Part shown: piece after piece, positions 8,813 through 17,156 of the stretch | Numbering within the stretch: position 1 is the stretch's first letter | Layout of the letters: each line of letters begins with the position of its first letter | Assembly (NCBI GenBank): GCA_036004685.1 | Contig: DASYRE010000054.1 | Location: 124,001 to 188,000 of the forward strand | DNA from: Candidatus Polarisedimenticolia bacterium | GTDB lineage: Bacteria; Acidobacteriota; Polarisedimenticolia; Gp22-AA2; AA152 | DNA: 64,000 bases | Direction of reading: 5' to 3' | The notes under the pieces: generated by a model | The model's database searches: none | Told to the model about the DNA's origin: nothing | Seen by the model: only the letters and a program-made list of their open reading frames with translations | Made by a program: the position numbers and the translations under genes

Positions 8813-9712
8813 TCAGGCCGGCGGCGCGAAGCCGGCCGCGAGGAGATCGACGAGCTTCCGCGCCGCCACTCCGCTCGCGTCCCGGTCCGGATTGTAGTTG
8901 GTCACTTCCAGGCCGGCGAAACCGGGATCGCCGGAGAGGATCGACAGGAAGGCCGCGGCCTCCGACAGCGCCAGGCCGCCGGCAGCCGGCAGGTCGACGG
9001 CGGGAATCGCCTCCCCGTCCAGCACGTCGACGTCGAGATGGACGAAAAAGGCGCCGGAGCCCCCCAGCCGCTGCAGCGTCTCCTTCGCGGCCGCGGCCGA
9101 TCCCAGGCGGACGAGGTCGTCGGAGCGCATCCGCAGCGCCGGAAGGGCCTCGAAGATCGGGATCTCCTGCGGATCCAGCCGGCCGACGCCGAGCAGGGCG
9201 AGGCGTCCCGGGCGCAGCATCGGAGATTGCCCCGAAAGGCGGGAGAGCTCGGGGGCGCCGCGCCCGAGAAGGTGAGCGATCACCATCCCGTCCAGGATTC
9301 CCGACCGGGTCGTCTGGGGGGTGTTCAGCTCCGCGTCCCGATCGAGGTAGACCAATCCCGGGTCGGGGTGGAATCGGGACAAGCCGGCCACGCTTCCCAG
9401 CGCGATCGTGCAATCGCCCCCGAGGACCAGCGGGCGCCGCCCCTCGCGCAGCGCCGCTTCCACGCGCGCCGCGACGCCCCGGGCCGTTTTCGCCACTGCG
9501 GGAAGGTTCTGCTGCTTGGCGCGGGCGGGATCGACGTCGGGCCGGAAAACGACGAGCTCCTGGTCCTCCCGATCCGCCACGTCGTGTCCCGCGCTCCTGA
9601 GCTTCTCGAGGAGTCCCGCCCGCCGGAGGGCCGCGGGAGCTTTCTCGGACCCCGCATGGCGCGCGCCGATGCTGGAGGGAACGCCCAGGACGGCCAGATT
9701 CATGACGCTCAT
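8813..9712 (-). CDS. Arginase/agmatinase-family protein with altered metal ligands
   Basis: A 299-residue protein of the ureohydrolase fold, whose members hydrolyse arginine, agmatine or formiminoglutamate with two Mn ions. The three metal motifs can be located but two differ from the classic enzymes: GGDCT replaces GGDH(S/C), and the second motif reads DRDAELN instead of D-A-H-x-D-x-N, so a His ligand is replaced by Asp and an Asp by Glu. The third motif DVDVLD is intact. I recall an uncharacterised branch with a D-x-D-A-D form of motif two, so this may be a related variant, not a dead enzyme. The start is ATG at 9712 or the in-frame ATG at 9703; TAGAAT (9711-9716) would make the latter leaderless. 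Confidence 0.85.
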   Translation of the reverse strand: MSVMNLAVLGVPSSIGARHAGSEKAPAALRRAGLLEKLRSAGHDVADREDQELVVFRPDVDPARAKQQNLPAVAKTARGVAARVEAALREGRRPLVLGGDCTIALGSVAGLSRFHPDPGLVYLDRDAELNTPQTTRSGILDGMVIAHLLGRGAPELSRLSGQSPMLRPGRLALLGVGRLDPQEIPIFEALPALRMRSDDLVRLGSAAAAKETLQRLGGSGAFFVHLDVDVLDGEAIPAVDLPAAGGLALSEAAAFLSILSGDPGFAGLEVTNYNPDRDASGVAARKLVDLLAAGFAPPA

Positions 9713-9823
9713 TCTACCAGGAAGGCGCCGCGCCGAGTCGACGCCGGCCGACCCTCTTCCTTCGGCTCACGATTCGCCCCTCGTCGCGTGACGTCGAGGG
9801 AGTCGGCCGGCCGTGACGCGCCA

Positions 9824-10516
9824 CTAAGAAGAGATGCCGAGCCAGGGAAAGAGGATCCAGCCGAGGCCAACGAGCAGGGTGAGGCTGGAGGCGACGGCCA
9901 GGAGGCCGCGGTAGGCGCGCAGCCCGTCGGCGCTTCGACGCGGCGTGGCCCATCCCAGGATTCCCGCGAACAGCGTCATCGCCGCGATCGTCCCCCCGCC
10001 GAAGCCGGCCAGATACGACCAGGTCGCTTCAGGAGTCGGAAGCGCGAGGGCCGGAAGCAATCCGAATAGGTGCGAAGTCCCGGCGATCCCATGCAGCGTC
10101 CCCACGGCGAAGGCGGTGTGGCTGTGGAGGTGCGCTTGGGGCGATTCATGCGCGGCGGCGGGGCCATGGACGTGGAAATGGGCGTGCACGCGGCCGGCGT
10201 GATCGTGGGTGTGGCTGTGGAGGCGGTCGCGGAACAGGCGGCGGAATCCCCAGAGCCCGAGGGCGACGAGGACGATTCCCACGATGCGCTCGCCCCAGCC
10301 GGAGATCGAATCGAGGTCGACAGCGCCGCGCAGAAGGAACGCGGCGGCGCCCACGAGCAACACGCCCGAGGAATGCCCGAGCCCCCAGCGCAGGCCCGCG
10401 CGCCAGGCGCGCCGCCCCGCCTCGACCGACAAGGGCGCCAGGGCCGCCAGGTGATCGGCCCCGGAGAGGACGTGAACAGCTCCCGCCAGCCATCCTGCCA
10501 GTAAGGCGGTTTCCAT
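9824..10516 (-). CDS. NicO/UreH-type nickel-cobalt transporter-like membrane protein
   Basis: A 230-residue inner-membrane protein with about six helices. Helix 1 contains the nickel-permease signature H-x4-D-H (HVLSGADH), and a cytoplasmic or periplasmic loop near residues 100-135 is crowded with His (SHTHDHAG, HAHFHVHG), a metal-binding feature seen in RcnA- and UreH-type transporters. A second His-containing motif, GTLHGIAGTSHL, follows. It probably moves Ni or Co; direction cannot be read. ATG at 10516 is preferred over an upstream TTG at 10528 because TGGAG sits about 9 nt in front. No urease, hydrogenase or nickel-responsive regulator gene is in the window. Confidence 0.82.
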   Translation of the reverse strand: METALLAGWLAGAVHVLSGADHLAALAPLSVEAGRRAWRAGLRWGLGHSSGVLLVGAAAFLLRGAVDLDSISGWGERIVGIVLVALGLWGFRRLFRDRLHSHTHDHAGRVHAHFHVHGPAAAHESPQAHLHSHTAFAVGTLHGIAGTSHLFGLLPALALPTPEATWSYLAGFGGGTIAAMTLFAGILGWATPRRSADGLRAYRGLLAVASSLTLLVGLGWILFPWLGISS

Positions 10517-10634
10517 GGCGCGCTCCAATAACCCGCTACGGCCGCGGAAAGCTTATCCGATGTTGGAAGCAGGAATCCATCGAGGGAGGCCTCTCTCCGG
10601 CCGCCGCGCCGCGCGCCGTCCTCCAGGTTCCCGT

Positions 10635-10662
10635 TTGACAGAAGAAGCGGCTCGCATATAAT
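10635..10662 (+). promoter_or_regulatory. Consensus sigma-70 promoter
   Basis: TTGACA (10635-10640) and TATAAT (10657-10662) both match the consensus exactly, with a 16-bp spacer. The gene starts at 10778, which leaves an untranslated leader of about 109 nt in which I recognise no known riboswitch. Confidence 0.8.
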
Positions 10663-10777
10663 CACCCTCCTTCGATCGTGCATCTCCTGGTGACCGTTTC
10701 GCCGTGGCGCCCCAGCCGGGGAGACGGCATGGCATGTCCGGAACCGCGCCGCGGGCGCAGGGCCGCGTGGGGAGAAG

Positions 10778-11629
10778 ATGCCGGAAATCGATGAAGGCTT
10801 CCTGGAATCGCTGCAGCGCGATCTCGACCAACGGAAGAAACCGATCGAGACGCGCAAGCGCCTCCTCACAATCGCCGTCGTTGTCGGATTCCTGGTGGTG
10901 GCCGGCGCCTTCACCTTGTACCTGCTCACGGACACCAACGAAGGCAGGGTCCTCCCCCCGGAGCTTCCCCCCCCCTCCCCCCAGGCCTCCCTTCCCGTTT
11001 CGGAGAAGGCGAAGGAGACGGGCAAGAGCTATTACGAAGAGCACACGGAGATCCAGGGAGCTCTCGCCGAATACGCTCGTCGCATCCTGAAAGGGCAGCT
11101 CGACGTGGCGTCGCTCGGCCCTGCCTTCCAGCCGGTGGAAGGGTACACCTGGGACAAGTGGTATTACGACACCGTGGCAGTGCGCGAGGGGTTCAAGACC
11201 TTGAAGGAGCCTCAGCCGACCCCTCATCGATTCACCGAAGAGCACCCGATCATCACCTACACGGTCACCGACGACGACAAGTACGGCGCCTGGGGAGTGG
11301 GGATCAAGTACGGCGCGGCGCTGGGCGTCGACCTCACGAATCCCGCCGACAAGGAGATCGCCTCCCTGGTCGCGGCCTACGTGTGGCTGCAATCGCAGAA
11401 CCGGCTGCTGTACGAGAAGGCCAATTACTTCGACGCGGAAGGAAAATACGATCCGAAGCGGCCGAGGAAGGACATCAACCTTCTGCACGCGGGCGACCAG
11501 ATCAAGTTCCCCCATCTCTCCCCGGAGGCGCTGAAGGAGCTGGCGCAGAATCCCCAGAAGTATCTGGAGGGTACCGCACCGTCCGTGGCTCCAGTGATTC
11601 CTCCGGCCAAACCGGGATCTTCGTCGTAG
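10778..11629 (+). CDS. Membrane-anchored protein with LysM-like domain split by an insertion
   Basis: A 283-residue protein with a charged cytoplasmic N-terminus (1-28), one membrane helix (29-50), a Pro-rich stalk (about 58-75) and an external domain. Residues 160-179 (TYTVTDDDKYGAWGVGIKYG) closely resemble the first half of a LysM peptidoglycan-binding motif, and residues 233-245 (INLLHAGDQIKFP) resemble its closing half. About 50 residues separate them where a normal LysM has about 20. This suggests a LysM with an insertion, hence a cell-wall-associated role; it is inference from pattern, not a database match. A consensus promoter precedes the gene. GGGGAGAAG lies just before the ATG. Its 3' end overlaps the convergent gene by 128 bp. 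Confidence 0.75.
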   Translation: MPEIDEGFLESLQRDLDQRKKPIETRKRLLTIAVVVGFLVVAGAFTLYLLTDTNEGRVLPPELPPPSPQASLPVSEKAKETGKSYYEEHTEIQGALAEYARRILKGQLDVASLGPAFQPVEGYTWDKWYYDTVAVREGFKTLKEPQPTPHRFTEEHPIITYTVTDDDKYGAWGVGIKYGAALGVDLTNPADKEIASLVAAYVWLQSQNRLLYEKANYFDAEGKYDPKRPRKDINLLHAGDQIKFPHLSPEALKELAQNPQKYLEGTAPSVAPVIPPAKPGSSS

Positions 11630-13856
11630 CCATCTCCGAGACCATTCCCAGCCATCTCCCCAGCTCGACGCGCAGCGGACAGGGGGACTTGGCCCGCTGG
11701 GATCTGGCCCACTGGACCAGAAACGGCCGGACGGCGGGGTTCTCCCGCGCCAGGAGCCACAGCGCCCGGCGGCCCCGCGTCCTCATGGCGGCGTCGGCGC
11801 AATCCAGCGCCAGGCGCATCAGCTCCTCGCGTCCCGCCCCACCGGCCGCCAGGACACGCCGCCCCAGGGTCGCGGCGGTGGCTTCCTCCACCGCGGCCCT
11901 GAAGCGCGGCGAGGCGCCCTCCGGGACGGCGAGGAGGTTGAGGACCTGATCCGGAAGGTGCCGGCCGAGGGCGACGAGCAGCTCGAGGAGGGCGAGGCGA
12001 TCTTCTTCCGGCGCGGCGGCGAAGTAAGGCACGAGCAGCTCGAGGATTTCGCGGGGCCAGTAATCGGCGAGCGCCAGCATCTCGGAACGCATTCCGGGGG
12101 CGATCCGGGCCCCCGGAACCTGCAGGGAAGCCTTCCAGCGCTGCAGGATCCGATCGCGCTTCTCGGGCTTCAGCCGCGCGTATAGAGCGAAGATCTTCTC
12201 CTGGTCCGATTCCGGCAGGGTCTTTCCCGTCTGGCGCAGCGCGGTGGTCACCGGGCCCGGCCCCAGATCGAACAGCTCGCCGAGCCCCTCCCGGGCCGTC
12301 CGGCCAAGATCGTTCCCCTCCTCGCGCAGCGCCACGTCCGCCAGGAGGAGAGCGGGCCGGTAGAGATCCTTCCGGGCGAGATGGAGCAGCCCTCCCAGGG
12401 CGACGCGGCGTGCCGGAAGATCGGCGCGGCTCAGCAGCGCTCGCATCAGCTCGAAGACCCGCTCGTATTGATCGGCGGAGGCGACGAGATCGGCCGCGGC
12501 CCGGGCCGCTGCGCCCCGCACCGCCTCCTCCCCCCCGGCGTCCGACACCATGGGCAGAAGCGTCGCCAGCGCCGCTTCGCGATCGCCGGCGCCACACGCT
12601 CCGAGCGCCGCGGCCAGGGCTGCGGCCGCCTCCGGCGACTTCTCCCCGCGGAGCATCTCGCGAAGCACCGACGTTCCTTCGGTTTCGCCGGCGAGGAGCG
12701 CTCGGCAAAGCAGGGGAGGAACCAGCGCCCGCTCGGCGCTTCCCAACGACGGGTAGATTCTCTCGAGGTGGGGCAGCCACACGGCGTCGATGGCGCCCGG
12801 GCGGCGGGCGAGCCGCCGCACCACCTCCGACGGGTCGGCTCCCTCGTCGCGCAGGATTCGGAGAAGAGGATCGTCCTTCCCGGTGGGACGTCCGGGGGCG
12901 TCGGCGAGCGCCCAGAGCGCCTCCCGGCGCCGCTCGCCCGAGGCCGATCGGGCCTGCCGCAGAATCTCCTCGATCCCTCCAGCCTCCGCGAGCGCTGAAA
13001 AAAGCGCCGCCCGGGCCTCCGGATCCTTCTCGCGCGCCAGCGCCGCGGCCAGGAGCGGAATCGTCCCGGAGGGATCGGGCTCCGCCACGAGCAGCGCGGC
13101 CGCGGCCGCCGCCCGCGCCGCCGGGTCGCGTCCCGACAGCGCCTTTTCGATGCGTTCGGTGAGCTCCTTGGCCGCCAGCGAAGCGGGGCTGCCCGCCCGC
13201 AATCCCGCGGCCTCTTCGCCGGCCAGCAGAAGGACCCGCGGACGGAGCTCGCGGTGCCGCGCCTCGAGGGCGATCTGCACCGCTTCTCTCGCCAGAGCGG
13301 GGTGCGCCGAGATCAGCGATCCGAGAGGAGCGAGCGCCGACTCCGCCCGGGATCGATCGCGCGACGCCAGCGCCTTGGCCAGGGACGGCGCGACCGCCCC
13401 GGGGACGTTCCGGGCGGCCTGACGGAGCCAGAGCACCGACCGGGGATCCGGAAGGCCGGCCGCGAAGGCTTCGATCGCCGGCCCGACCTCCCCCTGATGA
13501 AGAAGCGCCTCGCCGCGCCAGGCGGGCGAAAGGATCTCAAGGAGGTCCGCTTCCCAGTCGAGAAGCGTTCTCTCGGCGCGCTGGACCTCGCAGCCAAAAC
13601 GGCCGCGGCCCCCGGCGAGCGACTGGCGATCGGAGGATTTCTCGACGGCGGAGACCGGATAGCCGGTATCGAAGATGACCGGCCGCGTCTCCCGCCCTTC
13701 TCCGAGCAAGGCGATGCGCGGCGGAGCGCCGGCGCCGGCCAGAATCCCCAGGACGCAGGCGCCGCCCCCGACCGCTTCCGCCGCGAGCGGCCGGGCCGGG
13801 AAGGCGGCGAGAGCGAGCGCCAAAGCGGGGGAGAGGGCGAGCAGCCGGTGCATCAT
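11502..13856 (-). CDS. Secreted HEAT-like alpha-repeat protein
   Basis: A 784-residue exported protein of unknown function. The N-terminus is a signal peptide (LLALSPALALALAAFPARPLAA). Residues from about 110 to 740 are Ala/Leu/Arg/Glu-rich with a repeating helix-pair pattern (for example LLAAALAREKDPEARAAL and LFSALAEAGGIEEIL), as in HEAT or armadillo-like solenoids; such proteins act as scaffolds. The last about 40 residues are Pro/Ser-rich. It starts 4 bp after the stop codon of the zinc-ribbon gene, so the two are probably one transcript. Its C-terminal 128 bp overlap, on the opposite strand, the end of the LysM-like gene. Confidence 0.8.
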   Translation of the reverse strand: MMHRLLALSPALALALAAFPARPLAAEAVGGGACVLGILAGAGAPPRIALLGEGRETRPVIFDTGYPVSAVEKSSDRQSLAGGRGRFGCEVQRAERTLLDWEADLLEILSPAWRGEALLHQGEVGPAIEAFAAGLPDPRSVLWLRQAARNVPGAVAPSLAKALASRDRSRAESALAPLGSLISAHPALAREAVQIALEARHRELRPRVLLLAGEEAAGLRAGSPASLAAKELTERIEKALSGRDPAARAAAAAALLVAEPDPSGTIPLLAAALAREKDPEARAALFSALAEAGGIEEILRQARSASGERRREALWALADAPGRPTGKDDPLLRILRDEGADPSEVVRRLARRPGAIDAVWLPHLERIYPSLGSAERALVPPLLCRALLAGETEGTSVLREMLRGEKSPEAAAALAAALGACGAGDREAALATLLPMVSDAGGEEAVRGAAARAAADLVASADQYERVFELMRALLSRADLPARRVALGGLLHLARKDLYRPALLLADVALREEGNDLGRTAREGLGELFDLGPGPVTTALRQTGKTLPESDQEKIFALYARLKPEKRDRILQRWKASLQVPGARIAPGMRSEMLALADYWPREILELLVPYFAAAPEEDRLALLELLVALGRHLPDQVLNLLAVPEGASPRFRAAVEEATAATLGRRVLAAGGAGREELMRLALDCADAAMRTRGRRALWLLARENPAVRPFLVQWARSQRAKSPCPLRVELGRWLGMVSEMATTKIPVWPEESLEPRTVRYPPDTSGDSAPAPSAPPGRDGGT

Positions 13857-13860
13857 CGCA

Positions 13861-14052
13861 TCAGAGGATCTTCGAGCGCAGGAACTCGAGGAAATAGAAG
13901 GTCAGATAGGCCAGAACGCCCAGGACTGCCAGCGTGAGGAGGCTGACGCCCCAGGGCATCTCGAAGATCAGGGAGCGGTGGCACGAGGAGCATTCGGTCG
14001 CGTAAACGCCGTTCGGCGCGCCGCAATAGGGACAATCCTTGGTCTTGGGCAT
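13861..14052 (-). CDS. Zinc-ribbon, single-span membrane protein (63 aa)
   Basis: A 63-residue protein with an N-terminal zinc ribbon (Cys7-x2-Cys10 and Cys21-x2-Cys24 in CPYCGAPN and CSSC) followed by one membrane helix (about 35-57) and a short basic tail. Such proteins are membrane-anchored zinc ribbons of unknown role. It lies between the 175-residue membrane protein gene (52 bp upstream) and the solenoid protein gene (4 bp downstream), all on the minus strand, which suggests co-transcription. Confidence 0.82.
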   Translation of the reverse strand: MPKTKDCPYCGAPNGVYATECSSCHRSLIFEMPWGVSLLTLAVLGVLAYLTFYFLEFLRSKIL

Positions 14053-14104
14053 CAGGCGGACGCCCCGCCCCGGAAGCGGGCCGGCCGGCGGGCGGCGGGA
14101 GCGC

Positions 14105-14632
14105 TCAAGGATTCTTCCCCCCCCGCGCCACGCCGCGCGGCGCCGGCGCCGCCGCGGCCGCTTCGGCCGCCAGCCGGAGCACGGGCGGGTAACGGCGATA
14201 GAAGGCGGTCACCAGAGCGACCAGCGACAGATCGAGCGCCAGGGAAACGACGCACAGAAGCTGATAGATCTGCGAGTTCACCCGGGATCCGCCGCGCAGC
14301 AGGAAGATCCCGAGATTCGCCGCCAGGACGAGCATCGCCGCCTTTTCCATCCACGGCTTCGTCCGGGAGGCGAAGAAGAGCGCGGCGAGGAACAGGCCGA
14401 AGAACAGCGCCTCCGGCGGGGCGCCGCCGCGCGCCAGCCGGAGAGTCGCCTGCCGGATCAGGTGGACATAGAGGTCGGAATAGAGCTTCGTCCCCAAGCC
14501 TCCGAAGATCAGCAGCGAAAGAATCACGCTCGACCGGCAATAGATGAGGATGCTGGCGAAGCGGAGCGGATCCGCGTCGAGCCCCGCGACGCGGGCGGAA
14601 GAGGAAGAGTGGGAACGGAACGTGGAAGCCAT
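14105..14632 (-). CDS. Hypothetical polytopic membrane protein
   Basis: A 175-residue protein with about four predicted membrane helices (roughly residues 35-50, 74-88, 95-111 and 122-145) and an Ala/Pro-rich C-terminus. I do not recognise a family. The -10 element TATAAT (14645-14650) sits only 12 nt before the ATG, so the mRNA would have almost no leader. A terminator for the upstream MFS gene lies immediately before it. It heads a probable operon with the zinc-ribbon and solenoid genes. Confidence 0.7.
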   Translation of the reverse strand: MASTFRSHSSSSARVAGLDADPLRFASILIYCRSSVILSLLIFGGLGTKLYSDLYVHLIRQATLRLARGGAPPEALFFGLFLAALFFASRTKPWMEKAAMLVLAANLGIFLLRGGSRVNSQIYQLLCVVSLALDLSLVALVTAFYRRYPPVLRLAAEAAAAAPAPRGVARGGKNP

Positions 14633-14654
14633 GTCAGGGCGCGCATTATAACGG

Positions 14655-14685
14655 AAAAAAAGGGCGGCGCCGAAGCTCGCACCCG
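14655..14685 (-). terminator. Intrinsic terminator after MFS gene
   Basis: On the minus strand an imperfect GC-rich hairpin with a TTCG loop is followed by seven T (plus-strand A run 14655-14661). It lies just past the MFS stop codon and just before the TATAAT of the next gene. Confidence 0.6.
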
Positions 14686-14690
14686 GGCGT

Positions 14691-16004
14691 CTAGGCTACC
14701 TTGCCGCGATCCAGGATCGATCCGGCCGAGCGGTCGGCGCGGCGCAGGAGCCAGGCGAAGATCAGGCCCACGATGCCGAGCGACGCGAACATAAGCATGC
14801 TCGCCGTGTAGGTGTGGGTGGTGTCCCTCAGCCGGCCGTTCAGCCAGGGAAACAGCGCCAGGCCGATGTTCTGGAGCATGGTCATCGTGCCGTAGGCGGT
14901 CCCTGTCCGCTCCTTCTCGACCAGCAGCGGCACCGCCGGCCAGAGCGCCGCCGGCACGAGCACAAAGGCGGCCCCCAGGATCATCATGGGGCCGTAGGGA
15001 GGGATTCGCGTGAACCCCAGGAGGAGGTAGCTGAGAACCAGGAGCAGGGAGCCGAGGATCATCAGCGCCGTCCTCTTGCCGATCCGGTCCACGAGCCCGC
15101 CGGCGAAGGGGGCGCAGATCATCGAGGCGAAGATGATGATCGAGGTGGTGCCGGGCGCCGTGGAGAACATGTGGAGGAAATTGCTGAAGACGCCCTGCAG
15201 GAAGCTTCCCGTCTCCTCCGCCGCGAGCGGCAGGCCCCACTTGTCGTGGAAGAAGTCGGTCGAGAGATCGGTGAACGGGAAGATGGCCGAGTAGAAGGTC
15301 ACGCAGAGGACGACCGTGTACCAGTAGGCGGGCCGGAAGCGGACGATGTCGCCCACCACGATCTTGTCGCCGCCCCCTTCGTCGTGGAGCCGGAGGACCC
15401 GCTCGCCGCGACGGTCGAGGAAGAAGTAGACGACGTTGCTCAGGAGGCTCGCCACACAGAGGCCGGCGGCGATCCAGAAGGCCAGCTTCCAGCCGCTGCG
15501 CACGGCGATGAGCGAGACGGTGTTGAAGCTGAAGAGGGTGCCGAGTCGGGCCAGGGAGAGCGTGATGCCGAAGGACAGCGCCAGCTCGCGGTCCCGGAAC
15601 CAGCGCGCCAGGATGGCGCTCTGGACGACGATCAGCGTCTCGGACCCGGCCCCGAAGATGGCGCGCCCCAGCGCCGCCATCCCGAAGCTGTCCGAGGCGG
15701 CCACGATCGCCGCCCCGATCACGACGAGCGCCGAGAAGAGGAGGCTGGAGCGCCGCGTCCCCATCCGATCGATCAGGAGGCCGCCGACGAGCAGCGACGG
15801 GATCGCCGCCAGGCTGTAAACGGTGTACAGCCACCCGATCGACTGGCGGTTGGTGTGCCACGCCTCGATCAACGTCGGGGCCATCGCCCCGATGGTGTCG
15901 TACGCGAAATAGCTGCCGAGCGGCAACAGCCCGACGAAGAAGAGGACGGTGAAACGGAATCCCGGTCGCGACGGATGGAAAAAGCCGGCGCCTTCGCTGC
16001 TCAT
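14691..16004 (-). CDS. Major facilitator superfamily transporter
   Basis: A 437-residue, about 12-helix secondary transporter of the inner membrane. The MFS loop 2-3 motif is recognisable as GGLLIDRMGTRRSS, and its second-half counterpart as GGLVDRIGKRTALM. The C-terminal region has the usual repeat architecture. Substrate is unknown; related sequences are often annotated as oxalate/formate or hexuronate-like carriers, but nothing here decides it. ATG at 16004 is preferred because GGGAGAT lies 8 nt upstream; an in-frame ATG at 16034 has no such site. The gene is followed by a terminator. Confidence 0.87.
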   Translation of the reverse strand: MSSEGAGFFHPSRPGFRFTVLFFVGLLPLGSYFAYDTIGAMAPTLIEAWHTNRQSIGWLYTVYSLAAIPSLLVGGLLIDRMGTRRSSLLFSALVVIGAAIVAASDSFGMAALGRAIFGAGSETLIVVQSAILARWFRDRELALSFGITLSLARLGTLFSFNTVSLIAVRSGWKLAFWIAAGLCVASLLSNVVYFFLDRRGERVLRLHDEGGGDKIVVGDIVRFRPAYWYTVVLCVTFYSAIFPFTDLSTDFFHDKWGLPLAAEETGSFLQGVFSNFLHMFSTAPGTTSIIIFASMICAPFAGGLVDRIGKRTALMILGSLLLVLSYLLLGFTRIPPYGPMMILGAAFVLVPAALWPAVPLLVEKERTGTAYGTMTMLQNIGLALFPWLNGRLRDTTHTYTASMLMFASLGIVGLIFAWLLRRADRSAGSILDRGKVA

Positions 16005-16154
16005 CGGCGATCTCCCGGGCGGCGAGGGCCGCACCGCTCCTCGGTGGGGCGGCGGCCCGGCGCGCGCGCCGCCGTCGCGTGCCGGGAGTTTCGCGGTGAG
16101 GGGATCCTGTGATTCCCGAGCCGAAGCGGCCCTATTCTCGTCGAGGGGACCGGC

Positions 16155-16230
16155 GAATTCAAGGCCGGTTTGGACCCGGCGGCTTGAACCCGCCGCGGGT
16201 GAACCCGTCCCGTGTAACGAGATTCTGGCG
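16155..16230. repeat. Dispersed hairpin repeat, copy A
   Basis: The 32-bp core at 16169-16200 matches 42764-42795 at 30 of 32 positions, with weaker similarity on both sides (gaattc at the left edge, GA-TTC-like sequence on the right). The core folds as a hairpin (ACCC-GGCGG...CCGCC-GC-GGGT). It lies between recR and the MFS gene, in otherwise gene-free sequence. Confidence 0.7.
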
Positions 16231-16245
16231 ACGCGACCCCGGACT

Positions 16246-16842
16246 CTAGATCTCGCGCCGACCCTCCAGCGCTTTGGACATCGTCACTTCGTCGGTGTAC
16301 TCGATCTCGGAGCCCACCGGAATGCCGATGGCGATGCGGCTGGTCCGGACGCCCAGCGGCTTGAGGAGGCGCGAGAGGTAGGCCGCCGTCTGCTCGCCCT
16401 CGACCGTCGGGTTCGTCGCCAGGATGATCTCCTGGATTCCGCCGGCGCCGATGCGCGCGAGCAGCGGCTCGATCTTGAGGTCTTCGGGCCCGACGCCGCG
16501 GAGGGGCGAGAGGGACCCGTGCAGGACGTGATACAGGCCCCGGTATTCGCGCGTCTTCTCGATCGCCAGCAGGTTGTTGGGCTCCTCGACGACGCAGATC
16601 GAGCTCCGATCGCGGCCTTCGTCGGCGCAGAAGCGGCAAGGGTCGACGTCGGTGATGTGACAGCACTGGGAGCAGAGCCGGATCTTGTCCTTCACCTCGG
16701 TGACGGCGGCGGCCAGGGCGAGCGCCTCCTCGCGGGGCTGGTGGAGAATTGCAAAAGCGAGCCGCTGGGCCGATTTCTGGCCGATGCCGGGCAGGCGCTT
16801 GAGCGCCTGCACGAGACGCTCGATCGGATCGGCGTAGTCCAT
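16246..16842 (-). CDS. recR: Recombination protein RecR
   Basis: A 198-residue RecFOR-pathway protein that, with RecO, loads RecA at single-strand gaps. It has the N-terminal helix-hairpin-helix ([14 protein letters not shown], residues 17-30), the zinc finger (Cys57-x2-Cys60-x8-Cys69-x2-Cys72), a Toprim domain (about 79-175) and the C-terminal Walker-B-like end; length is normal. It is the last gene of dnaX-ybaB-recR, 4 bp after ybaB, the classic order in many bacteria. Confidence 0.98.
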   Translation of the reverse strand: MDYADPIERLVQALKRLPGIGQKSAQRLAFAILHQPREEALALAAAVTEVKDKIRLCSQCCHITDVDPCRFCADEGRDRSSICVVEEPNNLLAIEKTREYRGLYHVLHGSLSPLRGVGPEDLKIEPLLARIGAGGIQEIILATNPTVEGEQTAAYLSRLLKPLGVRTSRIAIGIPVGSEIEYTDEVTMSKALEGRREI

Positions 16843-16846
16843 CGCC

Positions 16847-17149
16847 TCAGAAGAGTCCCGGAATCTTCATCCCGCCGGCCAGGCCTCCCAGCTCCTGCTG
16901 GACCGCTTCGTCCACCTTCTGGGTCGCCACGTTCACCGCCGCCAGGATGAGATCCTCGAGCATCTCGGCATCGCCCGAGGCGAAGATCTCCGGGGAGATC
17001 TTGACGGCGAGGACCTGCTTCGTCCCGCTCATCGTCACGGTGACCATGCCGCCGCCGGCGGCTCCGTCGACGCGCATCTCGGCGAGCTGCTTCTGGAGCC
17101 GCTCCTGCATCTTTTGGGCCTGTTTCATGATGGCGTTGATGTCGACCAT
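16847..17149 (-). CDS. YbaB/EbfC family nucleoid-associated protein
   Basis: A 100-residue DNA-binding protein of the YbaB/EbfC family, forming tweezer-like dimers on DNA. The N-terminal helix ([20 protein letters not shown]), the central beta sheet ([21 protein letters not shown]) and the C-terminal helix fit the family, and the length is typical. It lies 7 bp after dnaX and 4 bp before recR, which is the conserved operon order and supports the call. Confidence 0.96.
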   Translation of the reverse strand: MVDINAIMKQAQKMQERLQKQLAEMRVDGAAGGGMVTVTMSGTKQVLAVKISPEIFASGDAEMLEDLILAAVNVATQKVDEAVQQELGGLAGGMKIPGLF

Positions 17150-17156
17150 GGGCTTG

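Noticed and set aside
10663-10777. Possible riboswitch in the 109-nt leader of the LysM-like gene
   Set aside because: No known aptamer consensus could be recognised; only a few short GC-rich hairpins.
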